Shown in pieces: positions 12,664 to 23,706 of a DNA stretch of 64,000 nt. The stretch's first letter is position 1; each line of letters starts with the position of its first letter. The notes under the pieces were generated by a model. The model worked only from the letters and a program-made list of their open reading frames with translations, was not told where the DNA came from and did not search any database. The translations under genes were made by a program, and so were the position numbers. Origin of the DNA: Circinella umbellata (Eukaryota > Mucoromycota > Mucoromycetes > Mucorales > Lichtheimiaceae); contig JAIWNF010000035.1 of NCBI GenBank assembly GCA_025093555.1, forward strand, positions 62,001-126,000, given 5' to 3'.

Positions 12664-14010
12664 ATGGGTCGCTCAAAAAAGTCTCAGAATCAAAAAAATT
12701 CTAAAAGCAATGTTCAGTCAACAAGGACGATATCTTACTGAAGGTCCTTATTATAGTTATAAAGCATCTACCTTGTCCAGAAAATTAAAGTCATAATATT
12801 TTTTTAATAAACTAGATGGTTCTTCAACAAGCCCACCCATCATTCGCCAATAATAGAAAATGAATCAGTGCCTCATCAAGATTCGTCTATAATAGTACCA
12901 GACAGGAACGAGAGTAACGCCAATACGTAATAAGAATAACGACAGTGATTAGAATAATAAACAGGGAAAAAATGTTTATGGATGAATATGTTGATATGCT
13001 GTCAAAACAATTATCAGACGAAATAGTTGCTTCAAATATTGGTTTTCCTGATTATTGTTACAAAAGCACATAATACTTTTCGGGTCTATCCCCAATCACC
13101 TTAGCTTTCTCAATATGTTTTTGAGAAAAAAAAATACGATACTAAAATCAAATCCACTCAAAATATATAAACCTTGTGCATTTATATGAATCCTTCATCT
13201 TCTTGTCCCCAACCGAAAAATGGATTGTCCAACGACACTTAAGAACAGACATTTACAAGCACAAGGATGGACCTCAACACCAGTTGCTCGACGTATATGT
13301 GACTTGGCTAATAATTTTCATGTAATGGATACCGTTATAAATGTCCTCGGTGAAGGACAATCTAGAAGAACATTTGCAGGTCATGATCAAGACCTTATGA
13401 AAAACTTGCTTCTTAAGTTCCCCGTACTTGGGTTTCGAGCTATATTGACTCATAAATCAGAAATTTCCAATGATATGATGGATATGATGCGGAGCTGCTT
13501 TAGTAATGGGATGGGGCCAACATCGTTTACTAATATGTTCACAAAGATATTACATACAAAAAGGCACACTATTATTGATATTAGTGCGAGAGGAGTTACA
13601 AAAGTTACAAGAAAGAATAATACCCATTCAATTACAAATCATATTTCTGCAAAAATAAATAAATACCAATTATAAAAAACATTCCCGTCATTTAATAACA
13701 AAAACCAGTATATACCCTTTATCCAAGTTCTGAATACTTACCCTTGTGCTCTAAAGAGTGTTTTTCATCTTTACGTAAAGGAATGGAATTATCAAGAAAA
13801 CCAAAACAATACGATAATTTACCAGTACTTGATTTACCAGCAGATTGATCATACACACTCCACAATACAAACAATAGTATAAATGAGGCATTAGGAGCTA
13901 TCAATATGACTGCAGAATATAAAGAAATTATTGTTGGATTTGACAGTGAATGGACGTACATATGACAGAATCGCACCAGCATGGTATTGTACAGCAATCG
14001 TATAGATAGC
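12664..14010 (+). pseudogene. Degenerate transposon gene: DUF6729 domain and 3'-5' exonuclease-like domain
   Basis: Several plus-strand pieces in different frames together resemble one fungal transposon protein. ATG at 12664 opens MGRSKKSQNQKNSK, which soon stops. Around 13080-13220 fragments such as FRVYPQSP and LSQYVFEKKKYDTK appear with stops between. The frame 13220-13675 encodes LQAQGWTSTPVARRICDL, RRTFAGHDQDLM and AILTHKSEISNDMMDMMRSCF. I recognise this as the DUF6729 pattern (RRxxDL, a degenerate CxxC zinc region, LTHRSAIS, MRSCFxNGMGP). The frame from 13705 carries LRKGMELSRKPKQYDNLPVL, one stop at 13846-13848, then EIIVGFDSEW at 13936-13953, the first acidic motif of a DEDD-type 3'-5' exonuclease. 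After that the reading collapses. Multiple stops and frameshifts mark it as dead. No terminal repeats or target duplication were found. Confidence 0.7.
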
Positions 14011-15501
14011 CTATAACGACATTAAAATATCAGGTTTAAGGATCCACACAAATGATTGAATACATACTTTATTACGTAGTTGTGTTATTATCATTATCTG
14101 AATTACTCGACAAGTATTGATAAGCAGTAGTTTAAAGATAAAATAACATCCAAAAAAATCCAAGTTATATAAAGCCATCCGCTGTATGGCTTCATTATTA
14201 CGATATGACGTACTATATTACCTATGATGTATATATTAATATTCATTTCTACACATACACATGAGGGCTATTTTAATTTTGGAGCTTTAGGATATTCAAT
14301 AAGAGTTTTCAACTGATTCACAGATTATCATCGCCTTCATTATCACTTCTAACATGATCAGAATTGTTGCTTCTTCGTGACTGCTCGTTGTCTATTTCAC
14401 ACTTTAGCAAAAGTGCTCCCACGTCAATTACCACCTTTTTTGTTATATGGTCTTGTAAGGGTTTCTGAAAAAACGCACAAATTAATCTTTCGAAAATACA
14501 AACTGCATTCATAATATAACACGCATGTGCTTTTTTTTAGTCGATTTTTGATGTTGCAATACATATTAACGTGCCAATAATTAGTTCTGCCGTGTAGTTT
14601 TTTCTATGTTCTCTTTTCTTTAGAAAAACAATATATAGCTCTTGTGCTATGTAAAGTTTGGTGAAAGAATTGAAAACAGAATACGTTGTGAATATAGGAA
14701 TAGAAGGTTTTATCTGGGGTAGAAAGTATTCAATTTTTATATAATTATTCTCCACGTAAAACAATAGTAACCTAATGTATGCTAAGATGAATTTAGATAG
14801 TCTTACCCTTAACCTTCCCAAATTTCCCGTAATTTCCCGCTGATGCCCGTTTATGCCACCATGCCATCTAGTTTAGATTGTTGTCTAGATTATGTATTTT
14901 TTTGGGGGTGCGGCGGGAGAGTAAAGAAGTTCATAGATTTCTTATCTGGTTAGATGATGAAAGATATCTCTATGGCATCTTATTGGCTATTGATTATATT
15001 TTTTTTTGCCTCGCATTGAATGATTGCATCCATTACTGAAAAAATCTTTATTAAATCTTTTTTTTCGTGACCCGTGTACACTCACAGATTGAGAACACAT
15101 CCTCTCTGAATGTTTGTTAATGGAGCATCATATACTTATGATATTAAAGTTATACATTACCACATATTTTTTAGACATTCGATTATAGAATTGCATACGT
15201 TCAAGTGTATCTACCACTTTATAAACTAGCAAGATTTACCTCAAAGTCCAAAAATCCCTTGACAACATTTCTTTTTCACCCCATTCAAATATCAAATATT
15301 CATTTTCTTGGTTCATAAACCATACTAAATACCCAATTCCATTGTATGTTTGATTGATATATATATATATAAAGATGTACATTTAATAACAGGAAAATAA
15401 AAGTTATTTAAACGAGTCAAAAAAAAATTTCTACAATTACAGTAACTTCGTTACATGCTGATTCTACTACTATGTACTCCTTCCTCTCTTTTTTGTTGAT
15501 T
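14011..15501. other. Intergenic region, no gene supported
   Basis: About 1.5 kb after the broken transposon gene. Short minus-strand frames (14318-14512 and 14537-14821) have no recognisable motif. The first ends in a Ser/Asp-rich stretch and might be a fragment of further transposon DNA. The rest is AT-rich spacer and the 3' side of the phosphoglycerate mutase gene. Confidence 0.4.
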
Positions 15502-17480
15502 TTAGTTCTTCTCCAACATACTGTGACCAGTCATTTCTTCAGGAATGTCCAAACCCATGATATCAAGAATAGTAGGAGCAACATCGGCTAAAGCACCTTC
15601 TGCGTCCTTCTTGTACTTGTATTTTTCAGAAGTCATAACGAAAGGAACCTTGCCACAAGTGTGAGCAGTGTGTGGAGTTGAGAAATCGTCTGAAAGCATC
15701 TTTTCAGCATTACCGTGATCGGCAGTGACGAACAAGGTATAACCGTATTTCTTACATGCTTCGTAAATAGTACCAATACCCTTATCAGTTGCTTCGACAC
15801 CCTTAATAGCAGGTTCGTACTTGCCAGTGTGACCGACCATATCAGGAGGAGCAAAGTTACACATAACGAAGGGGTATTTACCGGATGCAATTTCTTCAGC
15901 GACACGATCAGCAACAGGTTGTGCACTCATCTCAGGTTGCAAGTCGTAAGTAGCAACTTTAGGAGAAGCAATCAAACCACGTTCTTCCTTTTCGAATTGG
16001 GTTTCGACACCACCGTTGAAGAAGAAAGTAACGTGAGCGTATTTTTCAGTTTCAGCAATGTGCATTTGAGGAACACCATTCTTGGCCAACCATTCACCCA
16101 AAACGTTATCCATGGTTTGAGCAGGGAAAGCAACCTTGAAGGGGAAATCGCCCTTATATTGAGTCATAGTGAACAATTCAATGTTTTCAGGAACCTTGCT
16201 TTCGAAGGGACAAGGAGAGATACCGAAGGCTTGAGCGATTTCACGCATACGATCGGATCTGAAGTTGAAGAAGAACAAAGTATCATTATCCTTGACACGG
16301 CTGTCATCTCCAAAAATGATGGGCTTCAAGAACTCATCGGTTTCACCAGCTTCATAACGTTCTTCAACCGTCTTGATAGCATTATCTGACTTTTCACCCT
16401 TGCCTTCAGTCAATGCATCAAAGGCAACTTGTACACGTTCCCAACGCTTATCACGATCCATAGCATAGTAACGGCCAACAATGGTGGCTAATTTACCATA
16501 AGACAAATTGGCAAGAGCTTCTTCAAGTGTCTTCAAATATTTGGTAGCGGATTTAGGAGAAGTATCACGACCGTCACCGAAAAAGTGAATATAGACTTCG
16601 GGAACTTCAGCGGCCTTTGCGGCTTCAACAAGGGAAATCAAATGGTCAATGTGCGAGTGAACACCACCATCAGAAACCAAACCCAAAAAGTGCAAACGAC
16701 CATTACCAGACTTGGCACGTTCAAAGGCACCCTTGATGTTTTCAAGTTCACCAAATTTATTTTCCTTCTTGGCAAGATCGATACGAACAATATCCTATTT
16801 TTTTAAAAAATAAAAATAAAAAAAGAAAATACAAGATCAGTAATTTTTTTTATTTTATTTTTGCTTTTCAGCATACATATTACACACAACATCTGAATTC
16901 ACATTTGGGGGGGAGGGGAAAGATGCTATCTTTTGCAGTCACTTTTTTCCCCTTTTTGTCGGACCATTTCCTTTGACTCCCGGTCCGGCACCAGTCCATC
17001 CAATTGACCCATTTCCCATTTATTATATATGACTCGATTCAAATTAGAAAGAAAGAAAGAAAGAAAAAAAAACATGGTTCTTACTTGGTAAACGACACGT
17101 CCAGCACCAATATTTAAATGACCAACTTCAGAGTTACCTGAAAATCCAAGAGAATAAAGAGTGGATTAGCATATTGAAGGGTGTTTCTCCCTTTCTTGCC
17201 AACTTCTTCCTGTTCCACACACAACTGTTGAGAAGTTTAAGAAAAAAATCAAAATTTTACCCATTAATCCATCGGGAAGACCAACAGACAAACCGTGAGC
17301 AGCAATTTCAGCATAAGGGTAGGTAGACTTGAAATTATCCATGACGGGAGTTTCAGCATTGCGGATCGCGTCACCCTTGGGATCTTCGTTGGGTGAAATA
17401 CCCCAACCGTCAATACAAATAAGACACACCTTTTCCTTTGGTGTTTGTTGTTCTTTTGGCATTTGTCCTCCTCCGGGCAT
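15502..17480 (-). CDS. gpmI: 2,3-bisphosphoglycerate-independent phosphoglycerate mutase
   Basis: Three exons, 17261-17480, 17085-17137 (53 nt) and 15502-16794, give 521 aa, close to the 510-520 usual for the family. It interconverts 3- and 2-phosphoglycerate in cytosolic glycolysis and gluconeogenesis with a metal pair and a phosphoserine. The tiny second exon completes the active-site motif GNSEVGHLNIGAGRVVYQ, with the catalytic Ser at about residue 76. Other signatures are CIDGWGI near residue 22, GLVSDGGVHSHIDHL, GRYYAMDRDKRWER and TADHGNAEKM, all metal or substrate motifs of the alkaline-phosphatase-like fold. The start MPGGGQMPKEQQTP adds a short extension before the conserved core; the second Met at residue 7 is an alternative. 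A long antisense open frame at 15715-16389 is a codon-bias shadow. Cofactor-independent enzymes occur in some filamentous fungi, whereas yeasts use the unrelated cofactor-dependent type. Confidence 0.96.
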
Positions 17481-18590
17481 GATTGTATATATATAAAAAA
17501 AAAAGTCTAAAAAGTTGAGAGAGAGAAAGAGAAAGAAAAAGAAAGAGAAATTAAGCGAAAAAATAAAAGTTGGCGTTTCAAAGGTCCCACTCGTTTCTCT
17601 TGTGTAACATGTCGGACTTTGTTACATGGCTCCGTTGGTTTCCCCTCCATGACGTACCTCGGAATCTCACAACAATATTGATGTCTTTGCAGATCGCCCA
17701 ACGCTAGTGGATATGTAAAAAAAAAAGATTGACCCTTAGCAGCTGCTATCATGGCTATTTAATTTTATAGTGTAGATATATTATGAAGACTGATTTTTTC
17801 CACGGTTCTACTTATAGTAACAATGCAATATAACGATAAGAAAAATAAAATAATATGCATTTACGGATTGATTCATATGTATAACAGTTTATTTATTTAA
17901 CTTTTCGCATAATGCAATATAGAATTTTATGTGGGACAAGTCAAATATGCTTCCCGGGTCCGTAACCCAGTCCTTGACTATCTAACCTCTACACTTCATT
18001 ATTAGAGTCTTATAAACCTGGACATTGATGAAGAAATATAAAATAGAATAGGATAGTATCTAGTAATGAGATATACCTGAATTTCTATTTTTTAATAACT
18101 GTCTGTGCTTTTATAGAAAAATCCCAATGTTGTATCTATAAAAGCTTCTTTAGGTCACACACGTGATAGCTGTCAAGTCCAGACAATTTCTTTTTTTTCA
18201 CGTGCATCGTCCGAAGTGGAAGAAATATTCGGAAATGGTAGGAAGCATCTTCGTGTTATGATGAGGCTATTGTTTCCCTTTTTTTGGACATAAAGAACTT
18301 CTTTAATCAACTATACGTATAATATATAATAGTGAAGAAATACATTTAATGAGTTTGAACACAGTATACATCGTATAGCTAAAAGTATTTACATGCCATT
18401 ATAATATATATGATGAGTGTGATAAAAGCATTGCACCTACTAAACGTAAAAACCAAGTAATACTCGGACACTTAGACAATGAATTTAATTGACATTATTG
18501 TTGCGTAGTTTTTAGAGAGCATACTAACGATCCACTATGTTAATGTTAATGCAACCATGTATATTATGGGCTATTAAAGCCCATTATACT
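17481..18590. other. Promoter side of phosphoglycerate mutase gene and spacer
   Basis: Just upstream of the mutase start is a GA/CT-rich tract (17515-17560). An open frame at 17507-17752 is low-complexity and not supported as a gene. The remainder to the mobile element at 18593 is AT-rich spacer with no recognised feature. Confidence 0.45.
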
Positions 18591-18592
18591 TA

Positions 18593-18679
18593 GGGAATGA
18601 CTACAGGCGCACCGAAAATTCATAGTCAGACGGGGGGCGCGCCAATTTTGAACAGGCATCTTGAGTAACATGGCGCGCC
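18593..18679 (+). repeat. Left terminal inverted repeat of the GGCGCGCC element
   Basis: Starts GGGAATGACTA. It carries one near-match (GGCGCACC, 18606-18613) and two exact GGCGCGCC palindromes (18636-18643 and 18672-18679). It pairs with 19599-19694 on the opposite strand. Between the first two palindromes it has ATAGTCAGACG, also present in the right end. Confidence 0.75.
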
Positions 18680-19598
18680 GTTTGTCTACCCTTTTTCTTT
18701 TCTTATTCAAAATATTTACAATATAAACAATACTTATTACAATATATTAAAGTACACTATACAAAGAAGCCAATAACAAAGAAGCGAAGCAGTTTGGCGC
18801 AGATTAAAAAGTGGTACTAATAAATGTGGGTATATATAATAAGATATTAATTATACATATAATATATTATGTTGGTGTCATAAATAAACGATATTATAAG
18901 AAAAGGACATGCGAACTATAATATAGAATGGGTACGTAGGGTTATAAGAGCAGCTGAAAAAGGACTATTATAAGTAGGATAAAGGAATAATTTTTATAAT
19001 ACAAATTACTAAGTAAGAAAGTACCATGTAAATAGAGAAAAAAAAGGAAATTGGGTTTAAGCACAAGCCTCAAGGACAAGAACGCTTCGTATGAAAGATA
19101 GAGACACAGTCTTCAAATGTTAAATTGTTTTGTTAGAATGAATTTATGTTGGAAAATCCTGCTGATCCGTGAATCCCATAATACGTAGCAAACGTATATT
19201 AGTATATGTACATTAAATTATTTCAAAATGGCATTATTGCTGAAGCCTTCAAAAATAGAAATAAAAATTGGATATGATCTTTTACTTTATTAGGAATTAA
19301 ATCTTAATTTAATTTGACCCATTGGATATATTAAATTAAGAAGAAATTACGTAATATATATTATACATCTTAATAGAATTTCAAATGGCTTGAAATTCTT
19401 ATTACCATAAAATATTCAACTAAAGTATTATAATGATTGTTCAACTAGACTTTCACATTTTTATTCAAAATTCTTTTATTTAAAGTAGAGGTAAACCCAG
19501 TTTAAATAAGACATGTTTTATATAGCAAACTTGTATAAACAAAAGCAAACATAAATAAAATAGATGAAAGGCGCGCCAAATATTTAATATAGATGAAG

Positions 19599-19694
19599 GG
19601 CGCGCCATGTTACTATCAAAGTCCCGGCTCAGAATTGGGACGCCCCTCGTCTGACTATAATTTTTTGGCGCGCCTGAAGTGCGTAGTCATTCCC
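19599..19694 (-). repeat. Right terminal inverted repeat of the GGCGCGCC element
   Basis: Reverse complement of the left end, with differences. GGCGCGCC is exact at 19667-19674 and 19599-19606, while the middle copy has decayed to a GACGCCCC-like form. Just inside, 19561-19577 and 19590-19606 are a short direct duplication of TAGATGAA(A/G)GGCGCGCC, so this end carries one extra palindrome at 19570-19577. Confidence 0.75.
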
Positions 19695-19696
19695 TA

Positions 19697-20369
19697 TACG
19701 TATTGTTATCTTCACAGATTATTCTTAATCCATCATTATCAATACAACCTCTTAGTTCACAATTATTTCAATAGCTTGATATCTTTAAAAGAGATTACAT
19801 ATTCAACATTATACAATACCGAATAAAAAAAGTTACTCCATGTCAAATGATAAGAGCTTATTTGTATTGCAAATTGAAGTAGTTCGGTAAAGGAGATACA
19901 TCAATGTACTACAACATCCATAATTTTCTCATCATATATATATAAACCTTATACTTATTTCAAAATAACCTAAAGCTGATGGATACTTACAGCGTTTGAT
20001 CCTAAAAAAAATTGATTACGTACCTCTCACAGATAGCAAGCTTCTAGATATATTTTTCAGCATGATTAAAAGATAAAAGTAATCAGGAAGAAAGATGAGA
20101 CATGTCCCATTTAAATTTGATAGTGTAATGGAATATGGATTGATGTCAGTTTCTTTTATTGAGCTTCAAATACGTATATTTATATGAAGATGTATAAGAG
20201 TAATTAATAAAGAAATAGCTACAGTATGAATTTTTTATATTTTATGAAAAGAGGATAGGTACTAAAGGTATTAATAATAGCAATAGAAAAAAATAGTAAT
20301 GCAAATATACAAATTATAAGTAAAAGATAAAAGGTAATAATGGAACTAAGTTTGTTCTTTATCTTTTTT
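19697..20369. other. Spacer and 3' region of histone H2A gene
   Basis: AT-rich with no supported gene. An open frame at 20219-20497 is an extension over the H2A 3' end in another frame. Histone mRNA processing signals could not be identified with confidence. Confidence 0.45.
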
Positions 20370-20756
20370 TTAGAGTTCTTGAGATTGTGCTTCTTTAACT
20401 TTAGTTTTCTTTGGAAGTAAACTACGATGAATATTTGGAAGAACTCCACCTTGAGCAATTGTAACTTCACCAAGTAATTTATTGAATTCTTCATCATTAC
20501 GAATAGCTAATTGTAAATGACGTGGAGATATACGCGACTTTTTGTTATCTCTAGCAGCATTACCTGCCAATTCAAGTACTTCAGCAGTCAAATATTCAAG
20601 TACGGCAGCCATGAAGACAGGAGCACCTGCCCCAACACGAGAGGCATATCTTCCTCTACGAAGAAAACGATCAATACGACCCACAGGGAAAGTAATACCT
20701 GCTTTAGAAGACTTTGTATGAGTGACAAGTTTTTTCTTTCCACCTTGACTTGGCAT
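20370..20756 (-). CDS. H2A: Histone H2A (SQEL-tailed, H2A.X-like)
   Basis: An intronless 128-aa core histone. The histone-fold region [55 protein letters not shown] and GGVLPNIH is unmistakable. The acidic-patch residues are kept (Glu in [10 protein letters not shown], and Asp-Glu-Glu in RNDEE). The tail ends SQEL, the Ser-Gln motif phosphorylated by ATM/ATR-type kinases at DNA breaks in fungi, so this gene serves both the canonical and the H2A.X role, as in yeast. Two things are less usual: the N-terminal tail ([20 protein letters not shown]) lacks the common SGRGK start, and the loop after the first helix reads [17 protein letters not shown]. No divergent H2B gene is seen upstream; the next gene is the HET-domain protein. 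Confidence 0.97.
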   Translation of the reverse strand: MPSQGGKKKLVTHTKSSKAGITFPVGRIDRFLRRGRYASRVGAGAPVFMAAVLEYLTAEVLELAGNAARDNKKSRISPRHLQLAIRNDEEFNKLLGEVTIAQGGVLPNIHRSLLPKKTKVKEAQSQEL

Positions 20757-21678
20757 TTTGTTTTTTCAATAAAAAAAGAAGGGGGGGGGAAGAGTGAAAG
20801 AAAGAAAAAAAAACAATTTTTTTTTTGTTGACGTAGTTTTCAAAAATTCATGCAAAAAGAAAAACAAAACTGGTAGTTTTACCCTTTCATTTCTTCAAAG
20901 TTGACAGTGTTTCTTCATTTTGTTGTAGTATGATTGTGCGAAATACAACAGTTGAAATAAAATACATGTGGTGCGGTGTTTATGACAGAAGTAACTTTTT
21001 ACTTGTTACTTGAGTTGTACAGATGTGCAAACCTCATTGTGACACAATATAGTCCTTACTTTTTGTATACGTATTTAAAATAAAAAATAATAATAATAAA
21101 ACATTAGGCCAACCCCAGCAGCCGTGGTAAAGTACATTTTTTTGTAAAATAGAACCTGCAATGTATCTCCAGCAGCGGTTGTAAACGAGGTGGCAAAATG
21201 GATCGGTTGGACAATCGTTTGTAAATTGCATACCCGCACTCAGGGGATGGAAAAAAAAAATTCCCCATCTTTTACTTAATTTTTTGAGCTCCTCCAAATA
21301 GCAACTCACTGATGGAGAAAAATCATAAAACGATTCTAAAATAGAATCTATTATACCTCCACTGTTGAAGTTGCCCGTAGTAGCTGAAAAATAAAGAAGG
21401 GAGGGGGGATTGTTTATTATATAACTTATTTATAAAAGTCTATTATTTGTTTTGTTACTTAACAAATCATTGAATCATGCAAAAAAAAGAAAAAAAGAGG
21501 AAGCGGTGTTTCTATTAAGAAGTCTACACCACATGACCTTTTATTTTCACTCGTAATTGAGAACCGCAGCAATAAAAAAAAAAACTATAAAAAAGCCAAT
21601 CCTTTTTTTTTTTTTTACCACGCGTCACCAATCTCTTTTCCTTTTTTTCTTTTCCCTTTTCCCTTTCTCTTCAACAAG
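20757..21678. promoter_or_regulatory. Shared upstream region of histone H2A and HET-domain genes
   Basis: The two genes point away from each other, so this 0.9 kb holds both promoters. A G-tract and poly-T/A runs lie next to the H2A start, and a long pyrimidine tract (21605-21675) precedes the HET start. The minus strand between about 21040 and 21400 has splice-like signals (GTATGC to TTGCAG near 21150-21235) and an open frame at 21034-21309, but no recognisable protein. Confidence 0.4.
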
Positions 21679-23706
21679 ATGTATGTTACAATTGAAAATA
21701 CTCATTATTGTATAACAAGTCATAAAAACGTCAAACTTCATCCTTGTCTTCCTTTTATGCATGGAACTACTTCTCCAATATCTCATGGAATTTCAGTTGA
21801 ATGCAATGGTATCGCTTCATCAAAATTGAAATCATTTGCTCATACTTCTGATTTTCGACCTACTCGGCTTATTCGTACATCAGATATGACGATAGTTTCT
21901 GGTCAGGATGCAATTAACGGTTATTGTGCCATTTCTTATCCTTGGGAATGGTCAGGCGATGTGGAATTCAAAGACATGAAAGACGACGACAACAATTACC
22001 AAAATGATTCACCGATAGCACAATCATTCAACAACCATCAACAGAAAAAACAAAAAATAATAATAGATCGTGGGGAACATACACATATTGCAAAAGCGAC
22101 AGAATCTTTAGATTGTCTCCATACTTTTTCAACAGAAAAGACATCTTTTTTCAAAATGAAGAAAAAACGACCTTTCCGATCCCTCTTCAGCAATCCCAAC
22201 AGTGTTTTTGATATCGATGATGATGAACCTACGGTTCGTAAAGTCACTTTTACAGAAATTATTCAACAATTATGTTGGATGTTCGAAATTGACTATATTT
22301 GGTACGATCAATTATGTATTGACCAATCTGATTCAGAAGACAAACAAAATGAAATACGTCAAATGCATCAGATTTATGGTAATGCTCAATTTACATTGGT
22401 GATGATTCCAGAAATGCAATTTGTATGTCCAAATCCAGAAGATGGTTCAGATAGAAGACCTACAGAAACAGCTATTCAACAGTGTATTCAACAAATTGCA
22501 ACATCTAAATGGTCCAAACGCGCATGGACATTTGAAGAAGCTGTTTTATCAAAACGATTACTATTTGTAGGTCGTGATGTTCATTTATGGTCTGATACTA
22601 TTGTTTCAACAAAAAATCCATGGAAAATTCCTTCGTCTTTGTATACGCATAAACCTCGTTCTAAAAAGCAGTCATCTAATAAAACACAAGAAGCTAATAG
22701 TACTCATGATAATAAGAATAAAGAGAGCAACCATGAATCGTCAACATCTCCAACATCAAATTATATGGACAGTCGGCTTCGTGATTACAATGATGAAAGT
22801 TATGTACGTTTTGTTCAAAATATATGTTCCAACACATCCGATACAATCAGTGCTAGTTCTGCATTATGGCATATTCATCGAGGAGAAAGTACTCAAGATC
22901 ACGATAAGATATTTGCTCTTGCCAACATTTTTCCACGTTTAATGGATGATATGAAAGATTTCAGTTATAATCAACCTTTATTACCGTTAATGATCCGATT
23001 TTATGATAATTTAATTCGACATGACCTTTCTGTATTGTGTTTTGGAAAAGAAGCTGCTGACGGTGATGTTATGTATTATTATGGACCAATGGATCAAGGA
23101 ATCAAAAAGGTTATTACACCTTCATGGACCGGTGTAATAGGTTCTCATATGATACAAACGCCTACCTATCCAACACCTCCAACATCATCATTCGCTCGCT
23201 ATTATATTACGGATGGATACTTGAATGTACATAGTAAACCACTGAAGGTTTCCATTGAACCATTGGATCGTTGCCCTAATCCATCTTCGCCGTATAGTTA
23301 TGACATTCTACATTCTTGTCCCGGTGATACTTCTTTCGATCCGATAGCCCTTATGGATAATGCTTCTTATCTACAAATAGTATCCTATGGATTAATCCCA
23401 ACACATTGGTTACAAAGACGTTCTGAAACTCTTGTCCATCCTATTTCAACTACAAATATGTCAAACAATGGGTCGTGTGATAATAACATAACTGCTTGGT
23501 TTTCTCTAACGACAGAAGTCAACTTACAAAAATGTATTATATTAATGGATGTTGAATTCGATATGGGTATGGAAGGATTCAAGGTGTATCCAGTTATTAC
23601 AAAGAATGGCAAATATTATAATTCTATTGGAATAGTATTTGCTCGTAATTTGAGGCTACTTTTCGATCAAGACAATACGGATTTGGATGAATTTGTTATT
23701 AGATAG
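21679..23706 (+). CDS. HET-domain (heterokaryon-incompatibility type) protein
   Basis: An intronless 675-aa frame. Three blocks typical of the HET domain are visible: GYCAISYPWEWSGD near residue 81-94; IDYIWYDQLCIDQSDSEDK with NEIRQMHQIYGNA near 206-240; and SKWSKRAWTFEEAVLSKRLLF near 277-298. In ascomycetes this domain triggers cell death after fusion of unlike individuals, and it is related to TIR-like folds. Between blocks 1 and 2 there is a long insert rich in Lys, Asp and Asn (about residues 100-190), and a second low-complexity insert near 315-365 (KKQSSNKTQEANSTHDNKNK). The C-terminal 300 residues (WHIHRGESTQDHDKIFALANIFP, then ITPSWTGV) match the usual linker seen after the HET domain. 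No partner domain (NACHT, ankyrin, patatin) is present. The role in this fungus is unknown. Confidence 0.88.
   Translation: MYVTIENTHYCITSHKNVKLHPCLPFMHGTTSPISHGISVECNGIASSKLKSFAHTSDFRPTRLIRTSDMTIVSGQDAINGYCAISYPWEWSGDVEFKDMKDDDNNYQNDSPIAQSFNNHQQKKQKIIIDRGEHTHIAKATESLDCLHTFSTEKTSFFKMKKKRPFRSLFSNPNSVFDIDDDEPTVRKVTFTEIIQQLCWMFEIDYIWYDQLCIDQSDSEDKQNEIRQMHQIYGNAQFTLVMIPEMQFVCPNPEDGSDRRPTETAIQQCIQQIATSKWSKRAWTFEEAVLSKRLLFVGRDVHLWSDTIVSTKNPWKIPSSLYTHKPRSKKQSSNKTQEANSTHDNKNKESNHESSTSPTSNYMDSRLRDYNDESYVRFVQNICSNTSDTISASSALWHIHRGESTQDHDKIFALANIFPRLMDDMKDFSYNQPLLPLMIRFYDNLIRHDLSVLCFGKEAADGDVMYYYGPMDQGIKKVITPSWTGVIGSHMIQTPTYPTPPTSSFARYYITDGYLNVHSKPLKVSIEPLDRCPNPSSPYSYDILHSCPGDTSFDPIALMDNASYLQIVSYGLIPTHWLQRRSETLVHPISTTNMSNNGSCDNNITAWFSLTTEVNLQKCIILMDVEFDMGMEGFKVYPVITKNGKYYNSIGIVFARNLRLLFDQDNTDLDEFVIR

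Larger units (their letters stand above)
18593..19694. mobile_element. Non-autonomous inverted-repeat element with GGCGCGCC-rich ends
   Basis: A 1.1-kb segment whose ends are imperfect inverted repeats of each other, about 87 nt (left) and 96 nt (right). Both begin GGGAATGACTA and share, in order, CAGGCGC, ATAGTCAGACG, CCAATTxTGA and AGTAACATGGCGCGCC. The dinucleotide TA flanks both ends (18591-18592 and 19695-19696), compatible with a TA target duplication as made by Tc1/mariner-type transposases. The interior (18680-19598) is very AT-rich and has no open frame that looks coding, so the element would need a transposase from elsewhere. The ends are strikingly G+C-rich and carry the 8-bp palindrome GGCGCGCC several times against an AT-rich background. 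The class is inferred; I do not recognise a named family. Confidence 0.75.

Noticed and set aside
15715..16389. 224-codon plus-strand frame opposite phosphoglycerate mutase
   Set aside because: It is the exact antisense of a well-recognised enzyme with strong codon bias; no domain pattern.
21034..21309. 91-codon minus frame with splice-like signals near it
   Set aside because: Trial splicing gave no consistent protein and no recognisable motif; noted only in the promoter entry.
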